From assembly GCA_036898135.1 (NCBI GenBank), contig CM072515.1:72208035-72272034 (forward strand): a stretch of 64,000 nt of DNA, given 5' to 3'. The position numbers and the translations under genes were made by a program. This document shows, one piece after another, positions 55,051-64,000 of this stretch (its first letter is position 1; each line of letters opens with the position of its first letter). The notes under the pieces are model-generated. The model was not told the origin of the DNA, did no database searches, and worked only from the letters and a program-made list of their open reading frames with translations. The DNA comes from Oncomelania hupensis. Lineage: Eukaryota > Mollusca > Gastropoda > Littorinimorpha > Pomatiopsidae.

Positions 55051-58000
55051 ATAATAGTAGTAGTAGTAATAGTAGTAGTAATAATAATAATAATAATAAT
55101 AATAATATATTTTATAACATGAAATAAAGTGAAGAAAAGTAGGTTTGAAGAGAAGCATATTTTATTACTAGTTAGTTTCATACAAATCTGTTATTAATGT
55201 GTTGGTCAGTGCTTTTGTAATGGTTCAGATGATATGACAAAATGTTTACTTCATGCAATGTCCTACGCCGCTTAATCATCAGATTTGGCAGATTGTTCCC
55301 GCATTTTGTGGGCAATGGTTTGCCAGAATTATCGACAACAAGGTTGACAAGAGGGTTGGTATTGTTACTGCATGAAATGTCACTTTTGTTATTGTCAGTG
55401 TTAAATTAGTAAGCATGAAGTCCTTGCTGTTCATTCAACGTGATTATCTGAAGGTTTTTTTGTTACCCTCTCTCTAAGCTTTAAATTAGCGAGCATCAAT
55501 ACATTGATGTTTTATTTTAAATTGTGGCTTGGATGTGTTTGGTTCAATATTTAATTTATGGATGTTCAGAGTCTCATCTGTGCGTTACATTACCAATATC
55601 CACATGTTGTAGTGCTAACATGCTTCATACATTTTATTTTAAAACTCTTGAGGTGCCTTGCTCTGGTTGTTAACTAGTGGTAATGATGAGTTTGATTAAT
55701 TGATTGATTGTTGCTTTAGGTCCAGCGGACTCCTCCGAGCCAAATCAGGACCGGACAACCCCCAATCCGCATAAAAGATCTGCCGAAACAACCCTAGGGG
55801 GAAAATTGAATGCCCTCCACCGGCCAGTCACTTTACAATAAAGACATCCCACCCAGGGGACGGCTGAGGCTTTACCCCAACTACTCGAACCCCCGGTTAC
55901 AAAAACAAAATAGAATACAAACATCATTATAAATCATCAACAAAACGCATACATATAAAATGCCTATAGTGCTAAATAATAACATCATAGGAAGCCCTAG
56001 TGACCACCCTGCAGAAAGCGTCCAACACTCCCAAGCTGATCCAACAGACCTCATACACAAACAAGGAGTCTTGTCCAGGAAGAGTTTTCAAGAAAAATGG
56101 TAGGTCATTGATCTAGTGAAGAAGAAGATAGTATAGCAGAGTGATAGGACAGATCAGGAATGGGAAAGAGCAAATGAGGAAGACAGCGACAGTGGGAATT
56201 TAAAGCACTAAATTTCCAGAAAGTGGGGATACTATTTATACTGAAACCCCCGGCACTCCAACGGGGGTACTGTTGCCACAGTGAATCAGTCATGCCTACA
56301 AAGGCAAGACAGGTTTTCAACTGGGGCTTTCACTTTTCCCTTTATAGGTTAGAACAATCTACAGTGGCAAGATTGCTCATGACCCCAAGGGGTGTTGAGT
56401 GGTGATGATGATGAAGATGATGATGATGATGATGATGATGATGATAATGTACACTTGTAATGAGCATGTCTTCTTCCATTATGCATTAAGAGTTTGACAT
56501 GACACTTAATTAGTATGAATTGGTTGATATCAGTATATGTAATTCGCATGGTGACATTAATACAAGGCTTAAATTAGTACGGAACGTTTTTCAGCATGAC
56601 AATTTTATTGCCTATGCGTAGAGAGCATGAAATATTAAATCGTCATAATCATCATTATCATCATCATCATCACCATCATTATGCTCTACCATCATCATTA
56701 CCATCCACATCACTACCACCACCATCATCACTGTCATCTTCATCATCATCTAGTATGACAATGCATGGTAACCAGTGTTTAGTGACTGTAAGATTAGCAT
56801 GAATCATTTCATGTTAACGTTTTGTTATTGTAACATTATTATTGGTGTTTTTGTTTTGAAAAAAAACAACACATAGTATTTGAATTGAACTTCAATACTT
56901 TTATTTGGTACTAAGCATGCAGGTGAAACACAAGTAGCAATATTGATTACTTTTACAAACAGCCAGAGTATACGACACACAAAGCGATATAGCTTACACT
57001 GCAGGCACGTTGATGCAAAGACTCGATCATGCGCAGTGACAATCTAGAGTGAGTGTTAGCGTAAGAATATAGCAAGAATGCTGTGACTATTATTATGATC
57101 ACGGATATAAAATCACTGGAGATTAATAATCAACTTTGGTCAGTAGGTCTCATGTAATAATCTCATTTCATTCGTCAAACCTTTTTCTTTTTTTTCCTGT
57201 GAATGAAGAAAAGTAACATTGGATCACAGAAGCCAAAATAAAAATAAATATTTCGAACAACTTTTAAAAATCATTGCACAATTCTCGAAATTGGAATGAA
57301 TATAAATTTAATTTTTAAAATGCATAAGATGCTGCTGGAATATAAGCTGGCAGGGTCTGAATAGTAGTAAGGAGTAGCCAGTGTAACCTAGGAAATCATT
57401 ATACATATTATTAGTTTGAAAGGTATGTGAGGATTTTTCAGCTCAGTGTTCAGGGACCAAAATTCTCTGCCTCAGCTTGTCCACTTTGCTGTTCAGCTAA
57501 TCTACAGTATTATAGCCTGTAAATTATTAACACCGCTGCCTGCTTGCTTATGCAAATGCTACACGTCATGCTTGAGACTGGTGTTCAGTCCAGGTTCACT
57601 AAATCCTGAGAATGAAATCACTTAGTGGGAAATCACTTGCATACAAAAGCCAGTTAGTAAGTCTTAGTAATGGTTATGTCTGGTTTTGTGCTGTCAATAC
57701 AAACATAATTATTGTGCCATAACAGGTCTTCACAGAGGAAGGGCAGTATCAGAGCCAGTTCCCCACGCAGCACCCCCCTTTCTCCTTGGCCTGCGATCGC
57801 AGCTACAACCTTGTGGTCTCCACCACAGCGCGCACCGTTGAGCTCTACACAGAGCTGACCTTCGTCACCACCTTCCCTGTCCCCCGCCATAGCAGTAGGG
57901 GAGGTAAGACTCAGCGCAGCAAGGGAAGTAACGTACCGCTGTATGTAGGACTGAGTTCAAAAGAGGAGATCGTGGTGAGCGACACTGAGGATTCACTCAT

Positions 58001-58476
58001 CAAGGTCTTCGACTTCTTTGGTAATCTCATTCGCCGCTTCTCACCACACATACCTGGTGAAAACCTGGTCTGCTCACCAGCTGGCATCCATGTCACCGCA
58101 CTTGATCAGGTACGTTGTTATTAATTTTATTTTTTATTCATTATCACATGTAATAATGCTTCACATTTCTTACATGTTTTCACAATATACATTGGATGTG
58201 TTGTAATTTCAGGTGTTGATAGCGGACGTACTCAACCACGCAGTGAACCTGTTCTCCACCTCTGGTCACTACTTGCAGGATGTGGTCAGCGCAGCAGATG
58301 GGGTCGGCACAGTATGTTGGCTCAGCGTGGGTCCCGAGGGTCACCTGGTGCTGAGCGAGTGCTCCATGACGGGGCCCCACTGCGTGAAGATCCTCCGTTT
58401 CCGCCCCTGTCCATGCCATGAAGGCAAGAACCCTCCCAGCAAGAAGCGCACTCCTGCCACCGCCCCAGATGCATGA
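46225..58476 (+). CDS. NHL-repeat (beta-propeller) protein, five coding exons, 404 aa
   Basis: Coding exons 46225-46363, 51904-52057, 54059-54332, 57726-58109 and 58213-58476; all GT-AG, phases 1, 2, 0, 0 close correctly. Residues 1-97 are a novel-looking N-terminus with MPQEWDAWLLSHGLES. From about 100 NHL repeats follow: YPRGVCATLDCDIAVADCRN (blade 1), FNEPTSVTELPNGDLAVADR then RIQVFTEEGQ (blade 2), GLSSKEEIVVSDTEDSLIKV, and PAGIHVTALDQVLIADVLNH. About five to six blades would form a propeller used for protein or RNA binding, as in TRIM-NHL proteins, but no RING, B-box or coiled coil is present. The start ATG (AAAATGG) is in strong context; an upstream exon is presumably non-coding. An unseen exon in the 5.5-kb first coding intron is possible. 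The C-terminus is Lys/Pro-rich. Exact orthology is not recognised. Confidence 0.83.
46736..47103 (+). mobile_element. tRNA-Leu-like SINE (family S3) with AAATCT tail
   Basis: The head GTTGTGGCCAAGTGGGCTAAG (A box) and GGGTTCGATCC (B box) resemble a tRNA-Leu. The body has TTTTCTCCGGGTACTCCGG, and the tail is repeated AAATCT. Lies in the NHL gene intron. A diverged relative is at 54,515-54,745. Confidence 0.8.
47588..48403 (-). mobile_element. RTE-like LINE copy C4
   Basis: Minus-strand copy with a (GGATA)n tail at 47,588. The frame 47,737-48,306 covers MEISAEKTKMMTNNTNG, HSFKYLGAIVLDNGSR, LQRRIQSMEMRCYRRLL and LRWYGHVTRSSG. Further upstream LRFADDIDGL (reverse-transcriptase catalytic DD) is present, but the segment between it and MEISAEK seen in C6 is deleted. 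The C-terminus has drifted out of frame. Confidence 0.86.
48405..48497 (+). repeat. (AAT)n microsatellite
   Basis: Fills the gap between RTE copies C4 and C5. Confidence 0.93.
48498..49350 (-). mobile_element. RTE-like LINE copy C5, decayed
   Basis: Tail (GGATA)n at 48,498. Same C-terminal region with many frameshifts (AEDRERWSTLVKRSSV readable) up to the reverse-transcriptase LRFTDDVDRLAEEE near 49,270, where the catalytic A-D-D reads T-D-D. More diverged than C3 or C4. Confidence 0.82.
50340..50404 (+). repeat. (AAT)n microsatellite, beside SINE-like 3' end
   Basis: Followed by GTATATTTGATATAGCGCGTTTTC...AAGGCGCTGTACAATTAC, which looks like the 3' end of a minus-strand SINE (50,405 to about 50,470). 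Confidence 0.85.
50745..51279 (-). mobile_element. mariner-type transposon, internally deleted
   Basis: Ends TACGAGGG...CCCTCGTA with inner matching GTACTTAGCC / GGCTAAGTAC; TA on both sides. On the minus strand it codes for mariner transposase remains: HHNAPA and LLPHPPYSPDLDPCDFF (second and third catalytic Asp regions, the D34D type), then NEEVIAAMEAYFADL and LKKLEHRWVKCMELK (C-terminus, stop). The N-terminal DNA-binding and first catalytic region are gone, and there are frameshifts. At 535 bp it is less than half of an autonomous mariner. Lies in the NHL gene intron. Confidence 0.88.
51904..52057 (+). CDS. NHL gene, coding exon 2
   Basis: Residues 47-97 (VHDCRAEVAQRITMP...DLTTDGKK). Acceptor ggtgttgcag/TGCACG, donor AAGAA/gtgagt. 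Confidence 0.75.
52733..53950 (+). mobile_element. RTE-like LINE copy C6, longest in the window
   Basis: In the intron between NHL coding exons 2 and 3. Starts IIAEEQAGFRAGRSTTEQIF (reverse transcriptase), VFVDFKNAFD then an in-frame stop; the frame 52,870-53,433 has GVRQGCLLSPILFNIFL and the catalytic LRFADDIDRLAVEE. A frameshift near 53,390 leads to LQRRIQSMEMRCYRRLL, LRWNGHITRSSG and WEDNIQEWTGLTLSE. It ends with a GATAG-type tail. The endonuclease is lost. Confidence 0.88.
54059..54332 (+). CDS. NHL gene, coding exon 3
   Basis: Residues 98-189 with the first two NHL blades. Acceptor ctgctgcag/ACCAG, donor CCAG/gtacat. Confidence 0.9.
54515..54745 (+). mobile_element. Diverged S3-like SINE
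   Basis: A tRNA-like head (TAGCTCAGGTAATAGTGAGC ... GGTTCTAACC) and the TTCCCCAGTACTCTGG segment match the S3 body loosely. Confidence 0.5.
54753..54905 (+). mobile_element. SINE family S2 copy, plus strand
   Basis: GATGAATGTGTGTTTGTTGTGT and the rest match the reverse complement of the copy at 2,660-2,800, followed by A/T trinucleotide sequence. Confidence 0.6.
55013..55107 (+). repeat. (AGT)n/(AAT)n microsatellite
   Basis: Trinucleotide array of about 95 bp. Confidence 0.9.
55693..56367 (-). mobile_element. R-family retroposon R8, long form
   Basis: Minus-strand copy including the extra 5' block (CACTGTAGATTGTTCTAACC) found only here and in R2. Shares with R2 the variants GTTGGAGTGCC and GGGAGTGTTGG and an (AATC)n tail. 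Lies in the NHL gene intron 3. Confidence 0.85.
56406..56760 (+). repeat. (ATG)n and (CAT)n microsatellites
   Basis: ATG array at about 56,406-56,446 and CAT-rich sequence at about 56,645-56,755. Confidence 0.8.
56761..57725. other. Intron 3 remainder, nothing recognised
   Basis: AT-rich intron sequence before coding exon 4. Confidence 0.4.
57726..58109 (+). CDS. NHL gene, coding exon 4
   Basis: Residues 190-317 (VFTEEGQYQSQFPTQH...HVTALDQ). Acceptor ataacag/GTCTTC, donor CAG/gtacgt. Confidence 0.92.
58213..58476 (+). CDS. NHL gene, coding exon 5 (terminal)
   Basis: Residues 318-404 (VLIADVLNHAVNLFST...ATAPDA, stop TGA). Acceptor atttcag/GTGTTG. Confidence 0.92.
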   Translation: MLIADVLNHAVNLFSTSGHYLQDVVSAADGVGTVCWLSVGPEGHLVLSECSMTGPHCVKILRFRPCPCHEGKNPPSKKRTPATAPDA

Positions 58477-58841
58477 GCGATATTTCATCATCAGAATCGA
58501 TATATTTATCTACCATGAGACGAAATATATGTTTATCAGCAAGGGGGCTTTGAAGGATTCTCCAGCAGGGGATGACAGGGGGTGAAGAACATATAGATTG
58601 CCCTCTGTCTATGGACAGCGGGATATGCAAAACATCAATGATGGTCAGGCTGCTCAATCATTTGCCTCGCCCTATCATATTTGCAATTTCTGTCCTTAGT
58701 GAAACTTACATTTCTATTCAGCTGACATTATTTATTGCCTCATCACTCCCATCTGATAATTGTTTTTGGTATCATTCTAACTGAAAGTGTTTGTGGCATG
58801 GCGTCACTTGGTGTATGATCAAAGGGTCAACCGCATCCGTA

Positions 58842-58847
58842 AATAAA
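58842..58847 (+). terminator. Possible poly(A) signal of the NHL gene
   Basis: AATAAA about 366 bp after the stop; another lies at 58,861. Confidence 0.4.
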
Positions 58848-58861
58848 TACAGAAATAAGTA

Positions 58862-60199
58862 ATAAAATGAGAACAATTCAAACAAAGAAGAGGCATCTAC
58901 TTGAGATAGTACCAAGCTGAAATAATGCAGGCGGTTGTTATGTGAAGTGGTTCACATTTTGAACACTGCCGCCTTTTTTATCATTAGCAATCCATCAATA
59001 ACGTTTCAAAGGCTGTCTTGAGTATAAGTTTTCCTTAGTACAACTGCCATAATTGTTTAAAAAACACCATGGTTGTTTGAGTTAGACCTTGTTGGAATCA
59101 GGGTGGCCATCCGTTTGTTTTTGTTAACATCCTAGAAAATCTGTCATTGGTTTAAAGTCATTCACTGCATCTTTGACCATCTTGTTGTTTTAGTCTTGCC
59201 ATACTAAAAATATCTTGTAAAGACACCGCCACCATTTTGACGGGGCATCACAGAAATCAACGTTGCCATCCTTTTGATGTGTGGGCATTCCATTGCTACT
59301 TGCAAGATCAGAAAGGTTGGCAGAAGTTTGTGTGTACAAGGCGGTTGGCACTGGTTTAACATCAATACAATTTAGATCTTTGCTCAATGATTGTGTGTTG
59401 CAAGATTTGTATTTAAAATATGATTTTGTAAGTATATTACTGTATATATACATGGGTGTGTTTTTTTGTGAGTGTTTTGTTTGAATAATGTTTACTTGTT
59501 GTAGGTTTTTTTAGCTATGTATTTGTTGTTGTTGACATATTATATGCACAATTTTGCAGTGTCTTTTTTTCTTTAATTTTATTATTATTATTATGTTATT
59601 TAAGAACACTTTTTGGATATGACAGCTCGTAGGCACTATGGACGTTTTTGTAACCGACTGTGGTAATGCTAGAATATGAATAACTAATGTCTATATACTC
59701 AATCTATCTGCATATCAGAAATACTTATGGCTGCATGTTCGATTTCGTTCATACCCACACATTGGCCATCTAACATACCAAGGGAGCCTACACAGTAATG
59801 ATATTATGCTTACTTTCTGACTATATTCATACACCACTCACATAAGACAAAACTACCAAGACAATAAATATCTATTCTTTCAATACATAGATCTAGAAAA
59901 ATTATCCACTACCTTTTAATTGACTAGATTACAACACTCTTCTTTTTTTTACATATCACATTAACTAGGCATGTGCAAATCAATCATCCTACATATTGTT
60001 TTCTTAAAAAAATTACAAAAATTCTGATGCTAATACTAATGCCGGCGTCTAATACTAACACAATAAATAATTAGTGTGCACAAACAAAAACAAAATGGGG
60101 CCCAAAAGAAAAGTAGATATTTTCAATTAGTCCATCAGTCTGCTCTTTGTCATCTCCAAATCTTCATTGCCCCTGCTTCCTGATTACATTACATTACGT
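58862..60199. other. Intergenic DNA, nothing recognised
   Basis: AT-rich, no exon-like frame or element end. Confidence 0.4.
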
Positions 60200-60245
60200 G
60201 ATTATTGCGTAATGATTATTGCTTTAGGTCCAGCGGACTCTTCCT
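60200..60245 (-). mobile_element. R-family fragment R9, 3' end only
   Basis: GGAAGAGTCCGCTGGACCTA on the minus strand plus AAGCAATAATC and a TAATG-type tail. Only about 30 bp of R body remain, the most 5'-truncated copy. Confidence 0.65.
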
Positions 60246-60679
60246 GATTGGCAAAGGTTCAAAGTTAAACTATAGTAAATGTACTCACAGTCGAGCATCT
60301 GACAACCCCGACTTCCACTACACTTTACGTCACGTCGACGACTCTTCAGCAACTATATGTACTCTTGCTGCTGCTTCGCTTGCACAGCACACCGACTAGT
60401 CGCGCCTTCAGCTGCAGACCTTCACTGTCCTCAGTCCCTCCTGGACTCAAAACTCTGGAGAAGATCATCATTCCCACAGTAACCAATCATTACACTAAAG
60501 ACTTGATTAGTCCACCACTGTTTATACAAACTTTTTGTACCGATCAATTCTCCAACATTCTCCAAGTCAGAATTTTGTTTACATTCAGATCTATCTCTGG
60601 TGCTTTTGTTGTTTTTTTTTTCATATACAGAAAATACTAAATAGTATGCATCATAATGCTTCAATAGGCATATGTTAAG

Positions 60680-61420
60680 TTAGCCTACAAATAAAAATCA
60701 TAACACAAATACTGAAACAACATTCACACTTGCGGCCACGAACGAACACTTTCTCATACTTCTTTTGTTTATGAACCAATCAGAATCCAAGTTTGATTTT
60801 TTTTAATCGGGAGGTCGCAGTAACGGCACTGACTTGGCCGGGGTTCTATAAATGAAACATTGTGGACCTACTTAGCGATTTCTGCACAATTTCAGTGTAC
60901 CATGATGCGGCCAGGTGCCCAAGGTGCGTCCAACAATAAGCCACAGCTGCGGCCACCATGCCTACACGTGGCCGACACCATGCCCGACATGCGGCCAGGC
61001 CCTTTACAACTTTTTAAAACTTACAAAAACATAAATAAGACAAGAAACGAAAAAAATTAAAACAGAAAAAGCTAGTAGAATAGGAGTTATTAGAATTGGC
61101 CGCACCTCGGTGTGGCCGCGTGATGGTCACCGTAATCTCAAAAAAGAAACTTTTCTTGGGTCAATACTTACAGACAGTAAAATTCATATGCAGAGCGCGG
61201 CCATAAACTGGAAATCATGACAAAAAGGCTAAGGTAGACTCAAGGGAAGCAATTGTGATTCCTCAAAGCTTTAAAGCTAGCAGAATAGGAGTTATTAGAA
61301 TTGGCCGCACCTCGGTCTGGCCGCGTGATGGTCACCGTACTAGATCCAGAACCTTTCCTTTTCGCTAAGTTAGCTTACAATTAAAAATCATAACACAAAT
61401 AGTTTACTGAAACAACATTA
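60680..61420 (+). repeat. Nested direct duplications, GCGGCC-rich
   Basis: A block of about 62 bp (GAATAGGAGTTATTAGAATT...GATGGTCACCGTA) occurs at about 61,078 and 61,280. An outer block (AAAAATCATAACACAAATA...) occurs at about 60,690 and 61,383. The words GCGGCCA, TGGCCGC and close variants recur about ten times between. No gene is seen. Confidence 0.75.
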
Positions 61421-61536
61421 AAACATATCCGTGTGAACAAAAACTTTATCTAGAACCTTTTCTATAAAAAATATCTATTTACCTGTTCCCTTCCAATGGA
61501 GAATATACCTGGATTTTCTTCTACGATATAACGGAC

Positions 61537-61623
<87 letters not shown>
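61537..61623 (+). repeat. (GA)n microsatellite
   Basis: Nearly perfect GA array of about 85 bp. Confidence 0.95.
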
Positions 61624-61624
<1 letters not shown>

Positions 61625-62442
61625 AGCTGCGTCACGTGACTAACTCCTACTAAATACTGCGCAATCACAGGCGCTCAACATATATACACACACAATGTTT
61701 TTATTTTATTTTATTTTTTTAACAGGCGCGCGTTAGAAAGATCGCGATCTATTATACTTTTCATCCTTCATTTGAACCTTAGTCACTTTTTGCATGTCCA
61801 GCTTGATGGCGTAAAAATGTGGGCGCAGATTTGTTGTGCAAGTGTCTAATGTGTGCAATATAATGGCAATAATATCTTTGATTACCATTGGTTGTTGTCA
61901 TTTGTAACTTCACTTACCATTGGTTGTCGTCATTTGTTACTTCAGTTACCATTAGCTATTTTAATTTGTTACTTCACTTATCATTGGCTGGCCTGAACCT
62001 TCATTTATTATGATTGGATGGTTTATTTACTGGTTTTGTTATCTCACGTATATCATTGGCGGTTGTTGTTTCTGTTACTCTTGTGCAACCAATTTATTCC
62101 CATTTGGCTGTGATATAGAATAATAAATGTGATTGTTGTATATTATGCATTTTTATAAGAAGGAACGAAAAATGGTAATTTAGCTGTGATTAACTTTGCC
62201 TGAAAATTGCATGGAATTTTGCAGTATTTAAATCTACACAAATTTTGTTAAACGTTGGACTCCAAAATTTTTAAACTACAAAAATTTTATATTGACTCCA
62301 GTTGTTTTGAAGCTCAATGTATTCCACTAAAATAGTAAGAGGTTTACTTGGAACAAATGTAAGCATCAGCGTTGTTGCGTTACAAAGTTTTAGAGCCATG
62401 GAATTTTACACACACACACTCCTCTCCTCCCTCCCCCCTCTC

Positions 62443-62473
<31 letters not shown>

Positions 62474-62862
62474 AAAAAGCGCCGTACCTCTAAAGTTAAT
62501 GTGAATATTTGAAGAAAATGTCAAGTTGAATGTATACTCCGATTGGCCCAGACAAATCTGGAGGTGGTTGTATAATACCAACAATGTTTTGAGGTACCAT
62601 CTAATTTTAAGTTGCCTATGAAAGCCTGCGTTGACTAAGTGGAAAGCTGGTGGGGAGGGAGGGTGAGGGGATGCAGGGGAGATGGGGAAGGAGGAAGAGA
62701 GGGGTACACTAAGTCATGCTACACAGCTTCCTCCTAAAACGAGGCTCTGTCTGGTACCATTTAATTCCTGGAGAGCCATCTGAAGCACTGGATTGCTAGA
62801 CTTTTTTTTTAAATTGTTTTTTTAAACCGACATTTTATTTTTTTCTGACTTTTGTAGTAGTA
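61624..62862. other. Intergenic DNA, nothing recognised
   Basis: Contains three or more diverged copies of ACTTACCATTGGTTGTYGTCAT at about 61,880-62,000 and a C run at 62,446. No gene. Confidence 0.45.
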
Positions 62863-63090
62863 ATGTCCTAGACGGGCGAGTGCAAGCTGAGCAGATATAC
62901 CCAGCAAGCGAGCCCTAGGTCCTTTCTCCCACATCCCTGATTACCCAGTATTGTGCTCAGTTATCTGAGCGTCAGGTGTTTTACCTAATGCAGCAAGTGC
63001 ATGAGCGCTTCAGGCGAGTGAAATGCTGTTTTGCCCAGCGCCTGGTGCATCTTGTGAATATGAAAAGCTCTACATAAAACAATGACTAAA
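62863..63090 (+). mobile_element. SINE family S1 copy, 5'-truncated and diverged
   Basis: GTCCTAGACGGGCGAGTGC, CTTTCTCCCACATCCCTG and CCCAGCGCCTGGTGC follow the S1 body in order. No head, weak tail. Confidence 0.75.
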
Positions 63091-63906
63091 TTAAATACGT
63101 AAATTATATATCATTTGAAAGCTGCAATCATGTATTTTTGTATGTTGTGAATGGGTGTATCTGTTACGATGACTGTTATGATAATTTAAAATAATGCAAA
63201 CAATGGTTTCTATTTTCTCAAATCAAATGCTGCTCTGCGTGCAGACAGAGTATTAGTATTGTGTTACTTCTTCGAATGACACTACATGTGAATAGTTTAT
63301 TTTCTTGAGTGTGTTTCATCACTTTTGTGTATTGAGTCCAGAGATTAAAACAAGAAGGAAGAAACTAATATTATTTGCATGGCGTTACATATTTTGTTAT
63401 TCTTTCGTCTCATTACGCTGCTCTCTGTTCATTCTCATGTGTACCTGCTTTAAAACTAGTTGTTTATTCCTTTATTTAAACAAATTGCAGTCTCATTATA
63501 TGTATATATATATTCTTATTATATACTGAAGCAAAACAACAACTTACATTTGAAATTATTGTTTGTGCTCTAGTTGCTTAAATGTAAATTCACATTCAAG
63601 TTTCATTGTTTATATTCATCCAATTCTAATGAACAGTTTATATTAATGAAATGAGTTGATCTCTTTTAGCATAGCATAGTTTGGCATATAGGCTAACAGC
63701 CTTTGGCCCTCAAATTATCTCATAGCATAGCAATATATAGTATGCATAGTAATATATATTATGCAGGCTATAAGCCTTTAGCTGTCTGAATGAGAATTAA
63801 TCGTCAATCTCTGTAGCTTGGTACACCATTTTCGCCCCAGTGGTTGGATCTCGATAGCAGAAAGCATGAATATAAATGAGTAATTGTTCTTCTTCTTCTA
63901 ATTATT
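63091..63906. other. AT-rich intergenic DNA with a short imperfect duplication
   Basis: TAGGCTAACAGCCTTTGGC (about 63,690) and CAGGCTATAAGCCTTTAGC (about 63,766) with AGCATAG words between them suggest a small old duplication. No gene. Confidence 0.4.
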
Positions 63907-63912
63907 TTTATT
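63907..63912 (-). terminator. Possible poly(A) signal of the terminal gene
   Basis: AATAAA on the minus strand, 22 bp after the stop codon. Confidence 0.45.
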
Positions 63913-63933
63913 AAGAGACACCGCTTCATAAAG

Positions 63934-64000
63934 TTAGTCAGAAGCGTCCATGTCGGCTTTCAGCTTGGCCAGAGCTGCCAGTCGTTTGTCTCTCCATTGT
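63934..64000 (-). CDS. C-terminal coding end of an unidentified gene, truncated by window
   Basis: The frame QWRDKRLAALAKLKADMDASD ends in TAA, followed 22 bp later by AATAAA. The amphipathic Ala/Lys/Leu helix and the higher GC content than the surroundings support a genuine last exon. Its 5' border is outside the window. I do not recognise the protein. Confidence 0.5.
   Translation of the reverse strand, partial: QWRDKRLAALAKLKADMDASD

Overview
This is animal nuclear DNA: genes split into short exons by GT-AG introns, a metazoan mitochondrial ribosomal protein gene, and very dense microsatellites and retroelements. The mixture of tRNA-derived SINEs, non-LTR elements with short-repeat tails, Tigger and mariner relics and degenerate TTAGGG repeats suggests a lophotrochozoan, most likely a mollusc (perhaps a gastropod). 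That placement is inference; no species is identified.

Layout. 1-1,753: 3' end of a Ty3/gypsy (Mag-like) LTR element (integrase and 3' LTR). 2,400-5,240: a SINE, two copies of an unnamed retroposon ('R family') nested one in the other, and a Tigger/pogo deletion derivative with intact ends. 7,187-8,852: a large inverted-repeat element. 8,940-9,240: first of six RTE-like LINE copies with GATAG tails. 11,036-11,535: a tRNA-headed SINE. 12,126-17,086 (minus): a nearly complete two-ORF LINE with an N-terminal 2A-like motif in ORF1 and a single in-frame UAG between ORF1 and ORF2. 21,330-23,690: a CR1/Jockey-like LINE carrying a chimeric insertion.

Host genes. (1) 28,657-33,422 (+): a three-exon gene for an unrecognised, low-complexity 573-residue protein; intron 1 carries an RNase H-bearing LINE inserted in a SINE. 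(2) 41,548-44,234 (-): six-exon mitochondrial ribosomal protein bL19m (MRPL19), fully reconstructed with consistent splice phases. (3) 46,225-58,476 (+): five-exon gene for a 404-residue NHL-repeat (beta-propeller) protein, probably with a non-coding first exon near 44.4-44.5 kb. Genes 2 and 3 are head to head and appear to share a short promoter with a YY1-type site. (4) 63,934-64,000 (-): the last exon of an unidentified gene running off the window.

34-40 kb is an R-family hot spot (three full-length copies, one more inserted inside another, plus a SINE disrupted by a MITE with telomere-like repeats). The introns of the NHL gene hold three RTE copies, a mariner relic, several SINEs and another R copy. 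The remaining stretches are AT-rich intergenic DNA in which I recognise nothing.

The least expected items are the R retroposon family, the 2A/UAG organisation of the LINE, the template-switch chimera, the MITE with interstitial telomeric repeats, and the inverted-repeat element.
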